A stretch of DNA of 64,000 nt from NCBI GenBank assembly GCA_035559535.1, contig DATMBG010000040.1, positions 106,720 to 170,719 on the forward strand, written 5' to 3'. The notes under the pieces were generated by a model. That model had not been told where the DNA came from. It ran no database searches and was given only the letters and a program-made list of their open reading frames with translations. Shown in pieces: positions 33,521 through 41,722 of the stretch (positions within the stretch are counted from its first letter, which is position 1; each line of letters opens with the position of its first letter). Made by a program: the position numbers and the translations under genes. Source of the stretch: Candidatus Limnocylindrales bacterium (GTDB taxonomy: Bacteria > Moduliflexota > Moduliflexia > Moduliflexales > JAUQPW01).

Positions 33521-36088
33521 TTATTCCAATTTGATTTTCCTGAGTCTCAGAGAATTACTTACAACCGAAACCGAACTAAAGGCCATAGCCGCAGCAGCAA
33601 AGATAGGCTTGAGTAAGATTCCGAAAAATGGGTACAAAACCCCAGCGGCAATGGGAATTCCGATTACATTGTAGAAGAAGGCCCAGAAGAGGTTCTGTTT
33701 AATGATTTGCATGGTTTTTTTGCTCAGTCGGATAGCCACAAGTACGCCTTTGAGATCATCCCGAATCAGGGTAATATCTGAGGCTTCCATAGCGATATCT
33801 GTTCCTGTACCGATGGCAATTCCCACATCTGCTTGAGCCAGAGCCGGTGCGTCATTAATTCCATCACCGACCATGGCCACCCGCTTCCCCTGGTTTTGAA
33901 GTTTTTTAATCTCCAGGGTTTTATCTTGAGGGAGTACTTCGGCCAGAACCCGCTTAATCCCCAATTGATGAGCGATGGCTTCTGCAGTTCGGTGATCATC
34001 TCCTGTCATCAGGATAACTTCCAGTCCCAGGTTTTGGAGCTCTCGAACTACCTCAGGGGCTGAAGGTTTCAGCGTATCGGCAACGGCTATGAGTCCGGCC
34101 GACTTTCCATCTATCGCCACGAAAACAGGAGTTTTACCCTGATCGGAAAGTTTTTCCGCTTCCTGGACTAAGCTGGTAATTTCGATGGAGATCTTTTCGA
34201 TGGCACGGTATCGGGATATTTCCTTCCCGGCTTCTGGAAAAAGGGTGGTAACCTCAACCCCTGCCTGGGTCATTAATCTTGGATTCCCCAAAAGAAGGGT
34301 TTTTCCCTCTACTTTTGCCCGGATACCCTGTCCGGGGATGGCTTCGAACTCTTCGGCCTCGGAGAGATGTAAACCTAAATCTTTTGCTTTATTCACCAGG
34401 GCTTCTCCCAGGGGATGCTCAGAACTCTTTTCGGCAGAGGCAGCCAGTCGAAGTAATTCATATTCAGAAAAGGTTCCTGTTGTGATAATATCTGTTACCA
34501 TCGGTTTTCCCTGGGTTAACGTTCCCGTTTTATCGAAGATCAGGGTATCGATTTTATAGACCATTTCTAAACTTTCTCCCCCCTTGATGAGAACCCCGTG
34601 TTCGGCCCCCTTTCCGATACCGACCATAATCGCAGTTGGAGTCGCCAATCCCAAAGAGCAAGGGCAGGCAATGATTAGAACTGCCACAAAGTTGAGCATG
34701 GAGAGGGTCAGGGAATGCCCGGTAAAATACCATACAAAAAAGGTTAAGAAGGCTATTCCGATAACTAGGGGGACAAAGACCGCGGCGACCCGATCTGCCA
34801 GGTATTGAACAGGAGCTTTTGAACCCTGGGCCTCTTCTACCAACCGGATAATCTGAGCCAGAACCGTATCCTTCCCCACTTTGGTAGCCTGAAATTTAAA
34901 GGTTCCCGTCTTATTTAGGGTTGCCCCAATCACCTCATCCCCCACCCCCTTGAGAACCGGGATACTTTCTCCGGTTAACATGGACTCATCCACCACCGAA
35001 CGGCCTTCGATAACTTTACCATCCACCGGAATTTTCTCCCCAGGTCGAACCACAATCACATCTCCAACCCGGACTTCTTCCACGGGAATGTCCAACTCTA
35101 GGCCATTTCGAATCACCCGGGCTGTCTTTGCCTGTAACCCCACGAGTTTCCTGATAGCTTCGGAAGTTCGCCCCCGGGCTTTGGCTTCCAAAAATCTCCC
35201 TAGCAGGATTAAGGCAATAATCATGGCAGCCGTATCATAGTAAATCTCTAAATCCAGATGAGCCCGAATAAAAACCGAAGGAAAGAAGGTAGGAAATAAG
35301 CTGTAGAAATAAGCAGCGGAAGTTCCCACGGCAACCAGCACGTTCATATCTGCCGTTTTGTGCTTCAGGGCGGCATAGGCTCCCCGATAAAATGGCCAGC
35401 CCCCCCAGAACTGGACAGGAGTCGTCAGAACAAAGAGGATAAAATAGAGGGTTTGCATGGGAATTTCCCTCAGACCCGGAATATGTTGATACATACTTCC
35501 AACCATCACCAAAACGGCCAGCGCGAGACTGAAGATAAATCGGGTCTTGAGGCGGGTAAGAGCCCTTTCCTTCTCAACCTGATCTTCTTCTAAAACATCT
35601 TTACCCTTCCCTTCCTCCTGTAAAAATTTTATCTGGGAGACCTCACCGGGACTTCCTTCTGGAACCTCGTAACCCACTTCCCGGATGGCCTGCTTAAGGT
35701 CGCCAGGAGTAACCTGGGAAGGGAGATATTCCACCGTGGCCTTTTCCGAGGCCAGATTAACATTAGCCTGAATGACCCCTTCTACCCTTTGGAGGGCTTT
35801 TTCAATTCGAGCTACGCAGGAAGCACACGTCATTCCCTGGATGGGAATGATAATCTTCTCGGTTTTAACCGTATAACCCAGGTCGGTAACGGTATTGATT
35901 AAGGTAGAAACAAAGCCGGATCCGGTCGGTACCGAGTCTGGATCATATTCTATGGTGGCCCGTTCGGTAGCCAGATTGACGTTTACCCGTGTAACTCCCG
36001 GAACCTGAGCCAACCCCTTCTCTATTCGATTTACACAAGATGCACAACTCATTCCCTCAATGGATAAATCTATTTTTTTAGTTACCAT
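33521..36088 (-). CDS. copA: Copper-translocating P1B-type ATPase
   Basis: Inner-membrane Cu(I) exporter of 855 residues. Two N-terminal heavy-metal-associated domains carry GMSCASC (residues 12-18) and GMTCASC (85-91). The membrane core has the Cu(I) motif CPC in [12 protein letters not shown]. The ATPase motifs [19 protein letters not shown] and [12 protein letters not shown] are intact, and the last helices carry the N-x-x-x-Y...M-x-x-S elements ([14 protein letters not shown]). Two HMA domains and full length are typical of bacterial CopA. It follows csoR on the same strand, and a CsoR-type operator lies upstream of csoR, so induction by copper is expected. Confidence 0.96.
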   Translation of the reverse strand: MVTKKIDLSIEGMSCASCVNRIEKGLAQVPGVTRVNVNLATERATIEYDPDSVPTGSGFVSTLINTVTDLGYTVKTEKIIIPIQGMTCASCVARIEKALQRVEGVIQANVNLASEKATVEYLPSQVTPGDLKQAIREVGYEVPEGSPGEVSQIKFLQEEGKGKDVLEEDQVEKERALTRLKTRFIFSLALAVLVMVGSMYQHIPGLREIPMQTLYFILFVLTTPVQFWGGWPFYRGAYAALKHKTADMNVLVAVGTSAAYFYSLFPTFFPSVFIRAHLDLEIYYDTAAMIIALILLGRFLEAKARGRTSEAIRKLVGLQAKTARVIRNGLELDIPVEEVRVGDVIVVRPGEKIPVDGKVIEGRSVVDESMLTGESIPVLKGVGDEVIGATLNKTGTFKFQATKVGKDTVLAQIIRLVEEAQGSKAPVQYLADRVAAVFVPLVIGIAFLTFFVWYFTGHSLTLSMLNFVAVLIIACPCSLGLATPTAIMVGIGKGAEHGVLIKGGESLEMVYKIDTLIFDKTGTLTQGKPMVTDIITTGTFSEYELLRLAASAEKSSEHPLGEALVNKAKDLGLHLSEAEEFEAIPGQGIRAKVEGKTLLLGNPRLMTQAGVEVTTLFPEAGKEISRYRAIEKISIEITSLVQEAEKLSDQGKTPVFVAIDGKSAGLIAVADTLKPSAPEVVRELQNLGLEVILMTGDDHRTAEAIAHQLGIKRVLAEVLPQDKTLEIKKLQNQGKRVAMVGDGINDAPALAQADVGIAIGTGTDIAMEASDITLIRDDLKGVLVAIRLSKKTMQIIKQNLFWAFFYNVIGIPIAAGVLYPFFGILLKPIFAAAAMAFSSVSVVSNSLRLRKIKLE

Positions 36089-36255
36089 ACCTTCCTGCTA
36101 ATCCTGTTAAATGCCATGAAACCCTTAAGTCGATTTTAAGGAGACCCCGGAAATCCGGTGGCAAAAATTTAAGAATTTTGAACCCTTCTCTTCCCATCTC
36201 CGTTAGCTTTGGATCCTGATCGCTCAAAGGTTTTAGGCCATTTAACACAATCCGA

Positions 36256-36537
36256 TTAGTATCTCCTGAACTTTGATAAAATATCCATGATCTCGTTTAT
36301 TTTTTCTTGTTTTTCGCGTTCCGACCCGAATTGCATCGCTTCGGCTACACACGTTTCCAGATGCTTTTCCATGATCACGTCTTCAACTCCTTTTAAGGCT
36401 GCAACCACAGAAGTTAATTGCGTCAGTATTTCGATACAGTAACGATCCTCCTCTATCATCTTTTGAATCCCACGAATCTGCCCCTCAATTCGTTTGAGAC
36501 GATCCAGGATGGATTTAGGTGAGCTTTTTACTTGCAT
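36256..36537 (-). CDS. csoR: CsoR-type copper-sensing transcriptional repressor
   Basis: 93-residue all-helical repressor of the CsoR/RcnR family. The Cu(I) ligands C34, H59 and C63 (DRYCIEILTQ; EKHLETCV) match the C-H-C set of copper sensors rather than the H-C-H-H set of RcnR. It has the conserved N-terminal DNA-binding face KSILDRLKRIEGQIRGIQKM. Binding Cu(I) releases the repressor from DNA. The copA gene lies 167 bases downstream on the same strand, and a G-rich operator overlaps the upstream promoter, giving autoregulation. Confidence 0.94.
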   Translation of the reverse strand: MQVKSSPKSILDRLKRIEGQIRGIQKMIEEDRYCIEILTQLTSVVAALKGVEDVIMEKHLETCVAEAMQFGSEREKQEKINEIMDILSKFRRY

Positions 36538-36672
36538 AGTTTTTTGATTCCTTGATAAAATTAATTAAAAATCAAAACCTCGAATCGGTGATTTTTTAAT
36601 ATCTAAACCCGTAATGGGTCTGGCGGACGATCTGTTTATTCTAAAAAACCACATTTCAGAATCCCTTGATAA

Positions 36673-36705
36673 GATATAAGGTACCCCCCTACCCTATTTT
36701 GTCAA
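36673..36705 (-). promoter_or_regulatory. csoR-copA promoter with CsoR-type operator
   Basis: Read on the minus strand: TTGACA (36705-36700), then AAATAGGGTAGGGGGGTACC inside the spacer, then TATATC (36678-36673), a 19-21-base spacer depending on the -10 chosen. The spacer sequence follows the CsoR operator plan known from Bacillus copZA (TA..TA, a run of G, then TA). It sits about 140 bases upstream of csoR. Confidence 0.65.
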
Positions 36706-36761
36706 GAGGGTTAACCGGTAGGTAAAGAACAACCCTTTACCGTCCAAGGAGAGGGGTCATC

Positions 36762-37520
36762 ATGCAAAATTTCCAAAAAATTTTAGAAGCCCTCTCAGAT
36801 TTTCTTTTTCCGGCGGAATGTATTTTTTGTAAAAATTTTTTGGGAGAAGAACGGATCTTAAATTTTTGCAAAAATTGCTGGAGGAAAGTAGAATTAATAC
36901 AGGACTCAGTTTGCTGTTGTTGTGGTAGACCCTTTCCATCTCAGAACGTCTCCGAAACGGCTCCCGGTTTTACCTGTGAAAACTGCCGGAAAGGTCTTTA
37001 TCATTTTGATAAAGCCCGAGCGGTAGGAAAGTATCAGGGGGTTTTACAGGAGGCTATTCATCAATTTAAATATGAACCAACCCGAGTTGGGAGAGGAAAA
37101 CCAGGTCTCGGAAAGCATCTAGCAAAGCTTATGGTTCAACATTTACCCCCGGATTTGAATCTAAATGCCTTTGATGTGATAATCCCGGTTCCCCTTCATA
37201 AAAGCCGTAAACGGTGGCGAGGATTTAATCAATCGGAGATCCTGGGCAGGTTCCTCGGCCAGCACTATCGAATCCCCTTGGATACCCGTCACTTATATCG
37301 CATCAAAGAAACCCGACCTCAGGTGGAGCTTACCGGTAAGGAACGGATCGGGAATGTACGGGGCGCTTTCGAAGTTCAGAGGGCCAAAGACTTAGAAGGA
37401 AAAAAGGTGGTTCTAGTAGACGACGTTTTTACCACAGGTTCAACGGTAAACGAATCGAGTCGAATATTAAAAAAGGCAGGAGTCAGGGAAATTCTCGTTT
37501 TGACTCTGGCCAGAGCCTAA
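36762..37520 (+). CDS. comF: ComF-family phosphoribosyltransferase-like protein
   Basis: 252 residues, cytoplasmic. The N-terminal zinc-binding part has four Cys pairs or clusters (C20-x2-C23, C36-x2-C39, CCCC at 51-54, C72-x2-C75). The C-terminal half is a type I phosphoribosyltransferase fold with the PRPP loop VVLVDDVFTTGSTV at about 212-225 and the RWRGFNQSE motif of ComF. ComF is needed for natural transformation in several bacteria and acts with helicase/primosome proteins. A clear AGGAG site precedes ATG 36762. It lies 3.3 kb from comEA-comEC but on the other strand, separated by the copper genes. Confidence 0.94.
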   Translation: MQNFQKILEALSDFLFPAECIFCKNFLGEERILNFCKNCWRKVELIQDSVCCCCGRPFPSQNVSETAPGFTCENCRKGLYHFDKARAVGKYQGVLQEAIHQFKYEPTRVGRGKPGLGKHLAKLMVQHLPPDLNLNAFDVIIPVPLHKSRKRWRGFNQSEILGRFLGQHYRIPLDTRHLYRIKETRPQVELTGKERIGNVRGAFEVQRAKDLEGKKVVLVDDVFTTGSTVNESSRILKKAGVREILVLTLARA

Positions 37521-37630
37521 TCACTGGTATATAAGTTGCACGATCCTAGTTAATGTGTGAAAATCCAAGATGGACGGTAAGAGTTACCTATTTTCACTCT
37601 TAACTTTCTAACTTTCAAAAACAGAAAAGC

Positions 37631-38653
37631 ATGGGGACTTCTAAAAAAGTTAAGGCAAAATCTTCTAAGATCTTAGTAGTAGATGATGAGCCTGGAATTC
37701 TGGAGTTTCTCACAGATCTTCTTACAACCTTTGGTTATACCCTTACCACGGCAGCCGGTGGAGAACAGGCCATTAAATTCCTGGAAACGGAGACTTTTGA
37801 TGTCATTCTGGTGGATTTAAAAATGCCGCGAATCGATGGGTTAGAGGTTTTACGTAAAGCCAAAGCTTTGGATCCCGATGCCGTTGTGGTATTTTTAACC
37901 GGCTATATGACTCTGGAGAATGCCCTGGATATGATGCGAGCAGGGGGGGCCTTTGATTGCCTGACCAAGCCCCTTGAGGATATCGGGCATCTTCAACGGG
38001 TTTTAGAAAAAGCGATTTCTTTTCGAAGGTCTCGAGTAGAATACAAACACCGTTTGGAAGAATTAACGATTTTACATACCAGGGAAAAGGCGGCGAGGTT
38101 ATTAGAAAAAAAGCGGGTCAGGGAACTTACCACCCTTATTGAAGTCAGCAGGCTGATTACTTCCTCTTTAAACTTGAAGGAGGTTTTAAACGAGATTCTA
38201 CGACTTTGTAGCCGGTTAATGTCGGTGAACCATGCAGCGATTCTCCTGGCAAACCCTCACCAAGAATTGGAATATGTGGAAAGCATGGGATTTGTGGAAG
38301 AAAAAAATGGGTTCAAAATAAAGATCGGAGAAGGTCTTTCCGGGTGGGTTGCAGCCCATGGAAAAACCTTAGAGGTATGGGAGGTAACTGCAGACCCTCG
38401 ATATAACTTTCCGGAGGTCGCCAAGAAGCATCAGTTAAAATCTTACCTGGGAGCCCCCTTGAAGCTAAAAGAGAAAACGATGGGCGTTTTAGATATTTAT
38501 ACGGTAGGAATTCCAAGGAAATTCTCGGAAGATGAAATCCGCCTGTTTTCCAGTTTTGCCGATCAAGCGGCGATTGTAATTGACCATGTTCGGTTGTATG
38601 AAAAACTCAGGGGATATAAAGTCGGGTCATCAGGTAATGAGCAGATGGTGTAA
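37631..38653 (+). CDS. Response regulator with C-terminal GAF domain
   Basis: 340 residues. The receiver domain (about 12-125) has the acidic pocket VVDDE (D18, D19), phospho-acceptor D62 (VDLKMP), T90 and K113 (LTKP), all intact. A helical linker (about 130-165, rich in E/K/R) leads to a GAF domain (about 180-335: SLNLKEVLNEIL, GEGLSGWVAAHGKTLEV, YLGAPLKLKEKTMGVLDIY, FADQAAIVIDHVRLYEKL). There is no output DNA-binding or enzymatic domain, so it probably relays phosphorylation to ligand-gated partner binding. Its last 24 bases overlap, tail to tail, the gene of a catalytically dead sigma54-activator-like AAA+ protein. No histidine kinase lies nearby. Confidence 0.9.
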   Translation: MGTSKKVKAKSSKILVVDDEPGILEFLTDLLTTFGYTLTTAAGGEQAIKFLETETFDVILVDLKMPRIDGLEVLRKAKALDPDAVVVFLTGYMTLENALDMMRAGGAFDCLTKPLEDIGHLQRVLEKAISFRRSRVEYKHRLEELTILHTREKAARLLEKKRVRELTTLIEVSRLITSSLNLKEVLNEILRLCSRLMSVNHAAILLANPHQELEYVESMGFVEEKNGFKIKIGEGLSGWVAAHGKTLEVWEVTADPRYNFPEVAKKHQLKSYLGAPLKLKEKTMGVLDIYTVGIPRKFSEDEIRLFSSFADQAAIVIDHVRLYEKLRGYKVGSSGNEQMV

Positions 38654-39706
38654 TTCAGCGGGTTTAAACCGAAATGAGTTGGTGAACGAGGTTTCGACTT
38701 CTATAAATTCATCCAGAATTTTTCCGTTGACCTGACTTCCGTCTTTCAACTTGAAGGTAAAATATTTGAGTCTTGGAGTTAGAAAATCTTCATCGTCCAC
38801 CCGGATAATTTCCGTAATGTCTTCTACAGGGAGGGTATATTGATCCGAATCTCTTTGCAGGATGAAGCTTCGAGATTTAAGTCGTCCCTTAAACTGTTCT
38901 GCTTTCAGTTTAATCAAGCACTCCTGGTTATGATCCTCCGAAACAGAAAGATAGGGAGAGATATGCTCGGCCGTGATGACCCCTCCCTCCATATCCGGTT
39001 GCGCGAATAGTGCATCCAGAGTTCTCTTCAACTCGGCCATGTTTCCGGGCCAGGAGTAGCTCTGGAGAAGTTCCATAGCTTCCGGGCTGATCTTCCGTAT
39101 CTTCTTATGATATTTAGTGTTGAGTTCTTCCATGAGAAGGGCCACGATTTCTGGAATGTCTTCTCGACGCTCCCGCAAAGAGGGAACATACAAGACCTTT
39201 CCTCGATTCTTAAAGATTTCAAAAAGACCTGGATGTAAAATCTTATCGGTCAGGGCCTTATCTAAATCTCCCACCACAGAAGCCATAAATCGAACCTTGC
39301 TCTGGAGGGTATCGGTACTGTTCACCCGGAAGAAATCTATTAACCCATCTACATTTCCGGTTGCAATAATCCGTTCCAGGATTTCCTGGACAACCAGGGA
39401 ACATTCGGTAGCCCGTTTCAAGAAAATAGTTCCTTCATGGGCTTCCTCCAGCCATCCTGGGGTGTCCTCAAAACCTAAAAATTGACGTTTAACCGCTTCG
39501 GGTTCCAGGGAAAAGCAGGTAATGGGAATAAATTTACCAGTCTGGGTAGCTGTATGGATGGTTTTTGCATAAAAAGTCATCCCACTTCCAGGCTCTCCCC
39601 AGAGAAGTAAAGGCCACATCGTGGGAGCCACCGTCTTAAGTTCACCTTTAAATTTCAGCAGAGCAGGAGATTGACCCACCAGATAATACTCTAACCCATG
39701 TCGCAT
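38630..39706 (-). CDS. Sigma54-activator-like AAA+ protein with degenerate ATPase motifs and a non-HTH C-terminus
   Basis: 358 residues. The overall frame of a bacterial enhancer-binding-protein AAA+ domain is clear: VGQSPALLKFKGEL, GEPGSGMT, SLRERREDIPEIVALLMEE (177-195) and the sensor II stretch SYSWPGNMAELKRTL (217-230). Key residues are changed: the Walker A Lys is Met43, the Walker B Asp-Glu is Lys97-Arg98 (GTIFLKRA), and the GAFTGA loop that contacts sigma54 is missing (EDTPGWLEE at its place). The usual C-terminal HTH is replaced by about 100 residues (FILQRDSDQYTLPVEDITEI, then FTFKLKDGSQVNGKI) of small beta-domain character. It therefore cannot hydrolyse ATP or open sigma54 promoters in the usual way; a structural or regulatory role is likely. 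Confidence 0.85.
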   Translation of the reverse strand: MRHGLEYYLVGQSPALLKFKGELKTVAPTMWPLLLWGEPGSGMTFYAKTIHTATQTGKFIPITCFSLEPEAVKRQFLGFEDTPGWLEEAHEGTIFLKRATECSLVVQEILERIIATGNVDGLIDFFRVNSTDTLQSKVRFMASVVGDLDKALTDKILHPGLFEIFKNRGKVLYVPSLRERREDIPEIVALLMEELNTKYHKKIRKISPEAMELLQSYSWPGNMAELKRTLDALFAQPDMEGGVITAEHISPYLSVSEDHNQECLIKLKAEQFKGRLKSRSFILQRDSDQYTLPVEDITEIIRVDDEDFLTPRLKYFTFKLKDGSQVNGKILDEFIEVETSFTNSFRFKPAELHHLLIT

Positions 39707-39805
39707 AAGAACCTCCCTTCTTTCCGGGATTAGATGCCAGTCAATTAATATTAATGGTTCTTTTCCAGATGAATGTCAAGAATAAAAGAGAAAGAGCGTT
39801 TTTTG

Positions 39806-39834
39806 TTGACCGGGATGGAAAGGGTCGGTATAGT
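39806..39834 (+). promoter_or_regulatory. Promoter of the DUF6494 gene
   Basis: TTGACC at 39806-39811, exactly 17 bases of spacer, TATAGT at 39829-39834. Both boxes match five of six consensus bases. The start codon lies about 66 bases downstream. Confidence 0.65.
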
Positions 39835-39900
39835 TAGTTAAAAGTAAAACCGGGGACAAAATCCCTTAGCTTAGTTCTGATCACCGAACAGGAGGTTAAA

Positions 39901-40107
39901 GTGAACGAAGAAGTTTTCAATATGGAAGTTCGAAAATTCCTTAAAAAGGTCGGAGTCACCTCACAACGGGAAATCGAGAAAGCGGTCCGGGAAGCTGTTC
40001 AATCGGGTAAGCTCACAGGTAATGAAAAACTCAAAGCCCGGATAAAGCTGGAGGTAGAGGGGATAGATCTGAAACTGGTCATCGAGGACGACCTTGCCTT
40101 GTCCTGA
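39901..40107 (+). CDS. DUF6494-family small protein
   Basis: 68 residues, starting at GTG 39901 behind ACAGGAGGT, an excellent ribosome site. The sequence (MNEEVFNMEVRKFLKKVGVT, SQREIEKAVREAVQSGKLTG, then VEGIDLKLVIEDDLALS) matches what I recall of the DUF6494 family: a helical half followed by a short beta hairpin, in proteins of about 65-70 residues. Function unknown. It has its own strong promoter and no operon partner. Confidence 0.85.
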   Translation: MNEEVFNMEVRKFLKKVGVTSQREIEKAVREAVQSGKLTGNEKLKARIKLEVEGIDLKLVIEDDLALS

Positions 40108-40186
40108 ACAATTCTTATTTTAACCCAACAGATATACCTTCCCATCGGGTGGATCCCTGGGTTTTCTCCCCGAGGAATCCAAGGGG

Positions 40187-41491
40187 TCATACCCTGCTGG
40201 CTTTTATGGTATTTGCCCGATAATTCAACCATCCCAGCAACAAAACCCCCAAGAACAGATATTGAAGCAATGAGACAAACTCAACCATCCGCTCCCCATG
40301 ATAGGACCACAGATCCATATAAGGAAACTGATTACCCGGTACCGTAAGGAGGGGAAGTGAGGAGGGGAAGGGATTAGGCAAATCGGGCAGGGTCCAGAAA
40401 ACTCTTTGGGAAATAAGCTGGCTTCCCACCAGAACGGCCACCAATCCGGGTGAGGTGAGTAAGGCCCGATGATCTTCAATGGATTTTCCGCTGAGGAGAT
40501 AAACCACCGGCAGCGCCCAGTATAAGATTCTTTCTGTGTCACTCCCACCTATCCAGGCTAAAACCGCAAAACCGATCAGATAAACGAGCAGAAATTGATG
40601 GGCCATGAGATAAGAAAGGCTCCGTCGCCAGTTATAAAGGGTAATGAAAATAAGCGGTCCAAAAGTAATAAACCATGCATGCAAGTAAGCCAGGAGAGGT
40701 TTCTCATAGGCCCAATAAAGTGCCGTCTCCAGAAAAGAATAGTCGTTGATTTGGATTACAACCTGCCGAACCCCCCAGAAACCTGAGATGGCAAAAATGA
40801 CCGGAATCAGGAATCCCGCAGGAGGACTTTCAATCAGGTCGGAAACCTGTAAGTTGGCCCATTCGGAGAATAGCCTTCTTTTATATCGGACAGGATTGGT
40901 GGCAAAGAGCAAAGCGATGGGAACAACCATCATAGCTTCCCGAAATAGAACACCCACCAGGGAAATAAATCCCAAAAAACCCAGGGTCAGCCACCCGGGT
41001 TTCCGGATAACTTTATGAATACCTATGAGTCCGGCAAGTAAAAACACGAAGATCCAGGGGTCTACATAAACCGGGTAGAAGTAAACAAACCGGACCGGCC
41101 CATGCCACTGGATAATAAAAAGAAGGACAAGAATCACTCGAACTTCCCAGGCAAACAGATTTAATCGTAACCAGAAAAGCAATAAAAAGACCGCCGCCCC
41201 ATTGGCCAGAAGATTTATCGTTTTAAAACCCAGGAGGAGATCATCTTTGAAAAACAGGGATACCAGCAGAGGGGTTCCGATGCGATACCCAAAGGGGGCA
41301 CCCGCCCGGGGCTGTTGTCCTTTCAGGAACTGCTCGGCAACGGAATAATAAACGATCCCATCCCAACCTCTCCCGTTGTTAAGGGAAATCGGCTTTTGAA
41401 AAATCTGGCTAAGTACGTTAACCAGCAGGAAAGCGGTGACAAGGATGAGAACCTCGAGGGTATTTCGGGATATTTTATTGAAACAGATCAT
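40187..41491 (-). CDS. Polytopic membrane protein, possible GT-C-type glycosyltransferase
   Basis: 434 residues with about ten hydrophobic segments. Between the first two helices is GRGWDGIVYYSVAEQFLKGQ, whose W-D motif is like the catalytic-loop aspartate of GT-C glycosyltransferases; a second conserved-looking loop is RAGAPFGYRIGTPLLVS. I cannot assign a family. The gene lies alone, convergent with the DUF6494 gene and divergent from the helicase gene. A general membrane-transferase call is an inference from topology and this motif. Confidence 0.6.
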   Translation of the reverse strand: MICFNKISRNTLEVLILVTAFLLVNVLSQIFQKPISLNNGRGWDGIVYYSVAEQFLKGQQPRAGAPFGYRIGTPLLVSLFFKDDLLLGFKTINLLANGAAVFLLLFWLRLNLFAWEVRVILVLLFIIQWHGPVRFVYFYPVYVDPWIFVFLLAGLIGIHKVIRKPGWLTLGFLGFISLVGVLFREAMMVVPIALLFATNPVRYKRRLFSEWANLQVSDLIESPPAGFLIPVIFAISGFWGVRQVVIQINDYSFLETALYWAYEKPLLAYLHAWFITFGPLIFITLYNWRRSLSYLMAHQFLLVYLIGFAVLAWIGGSDTERILYWALPVVYLLSGKSIEDHRALLTSPGLVAVLVGSQLISQRVFWTLPDLPNPFPSSLPLLTVPGNQFPYMDLWSYHGERMVEFVSLLQYLFLGVLLLGWLNYRANTIKASRV

Positions 41492-41644
41492 GGGGAGCCG
41501 CCCTAAAAAGCCCTGAAAAATGGGATTCGCAGATAGCCTATCCCATTTTGCAAACCGGCGTCAAGGAGAAAATCCACTTTTTTGCTGATTCCCCGGTCTT
41601 GGGTTTAAAAGGCGAATTTTATGCGAAATTTTCTGGAAAATTCA

Positions 41645-41673
41645 TTGACGATCCCTTCAAATTAAGGTAACTT
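41645..41673 (+). promoter_or_regulatory. Candidate promoter of the helicase gene
   Basis: TTGACG at 41645-41650, 17-base spacer, TAACTT at 41668-41673, about 50 bases before the helicase ATG, which is preceded by AAAGGGA. Confidence 0.4.
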
Positions 41674-41722
41674 AATCACATAGGCGATTGGTTTAAAGCA
41701 AAATTTAAAATGAAAGGGATTT

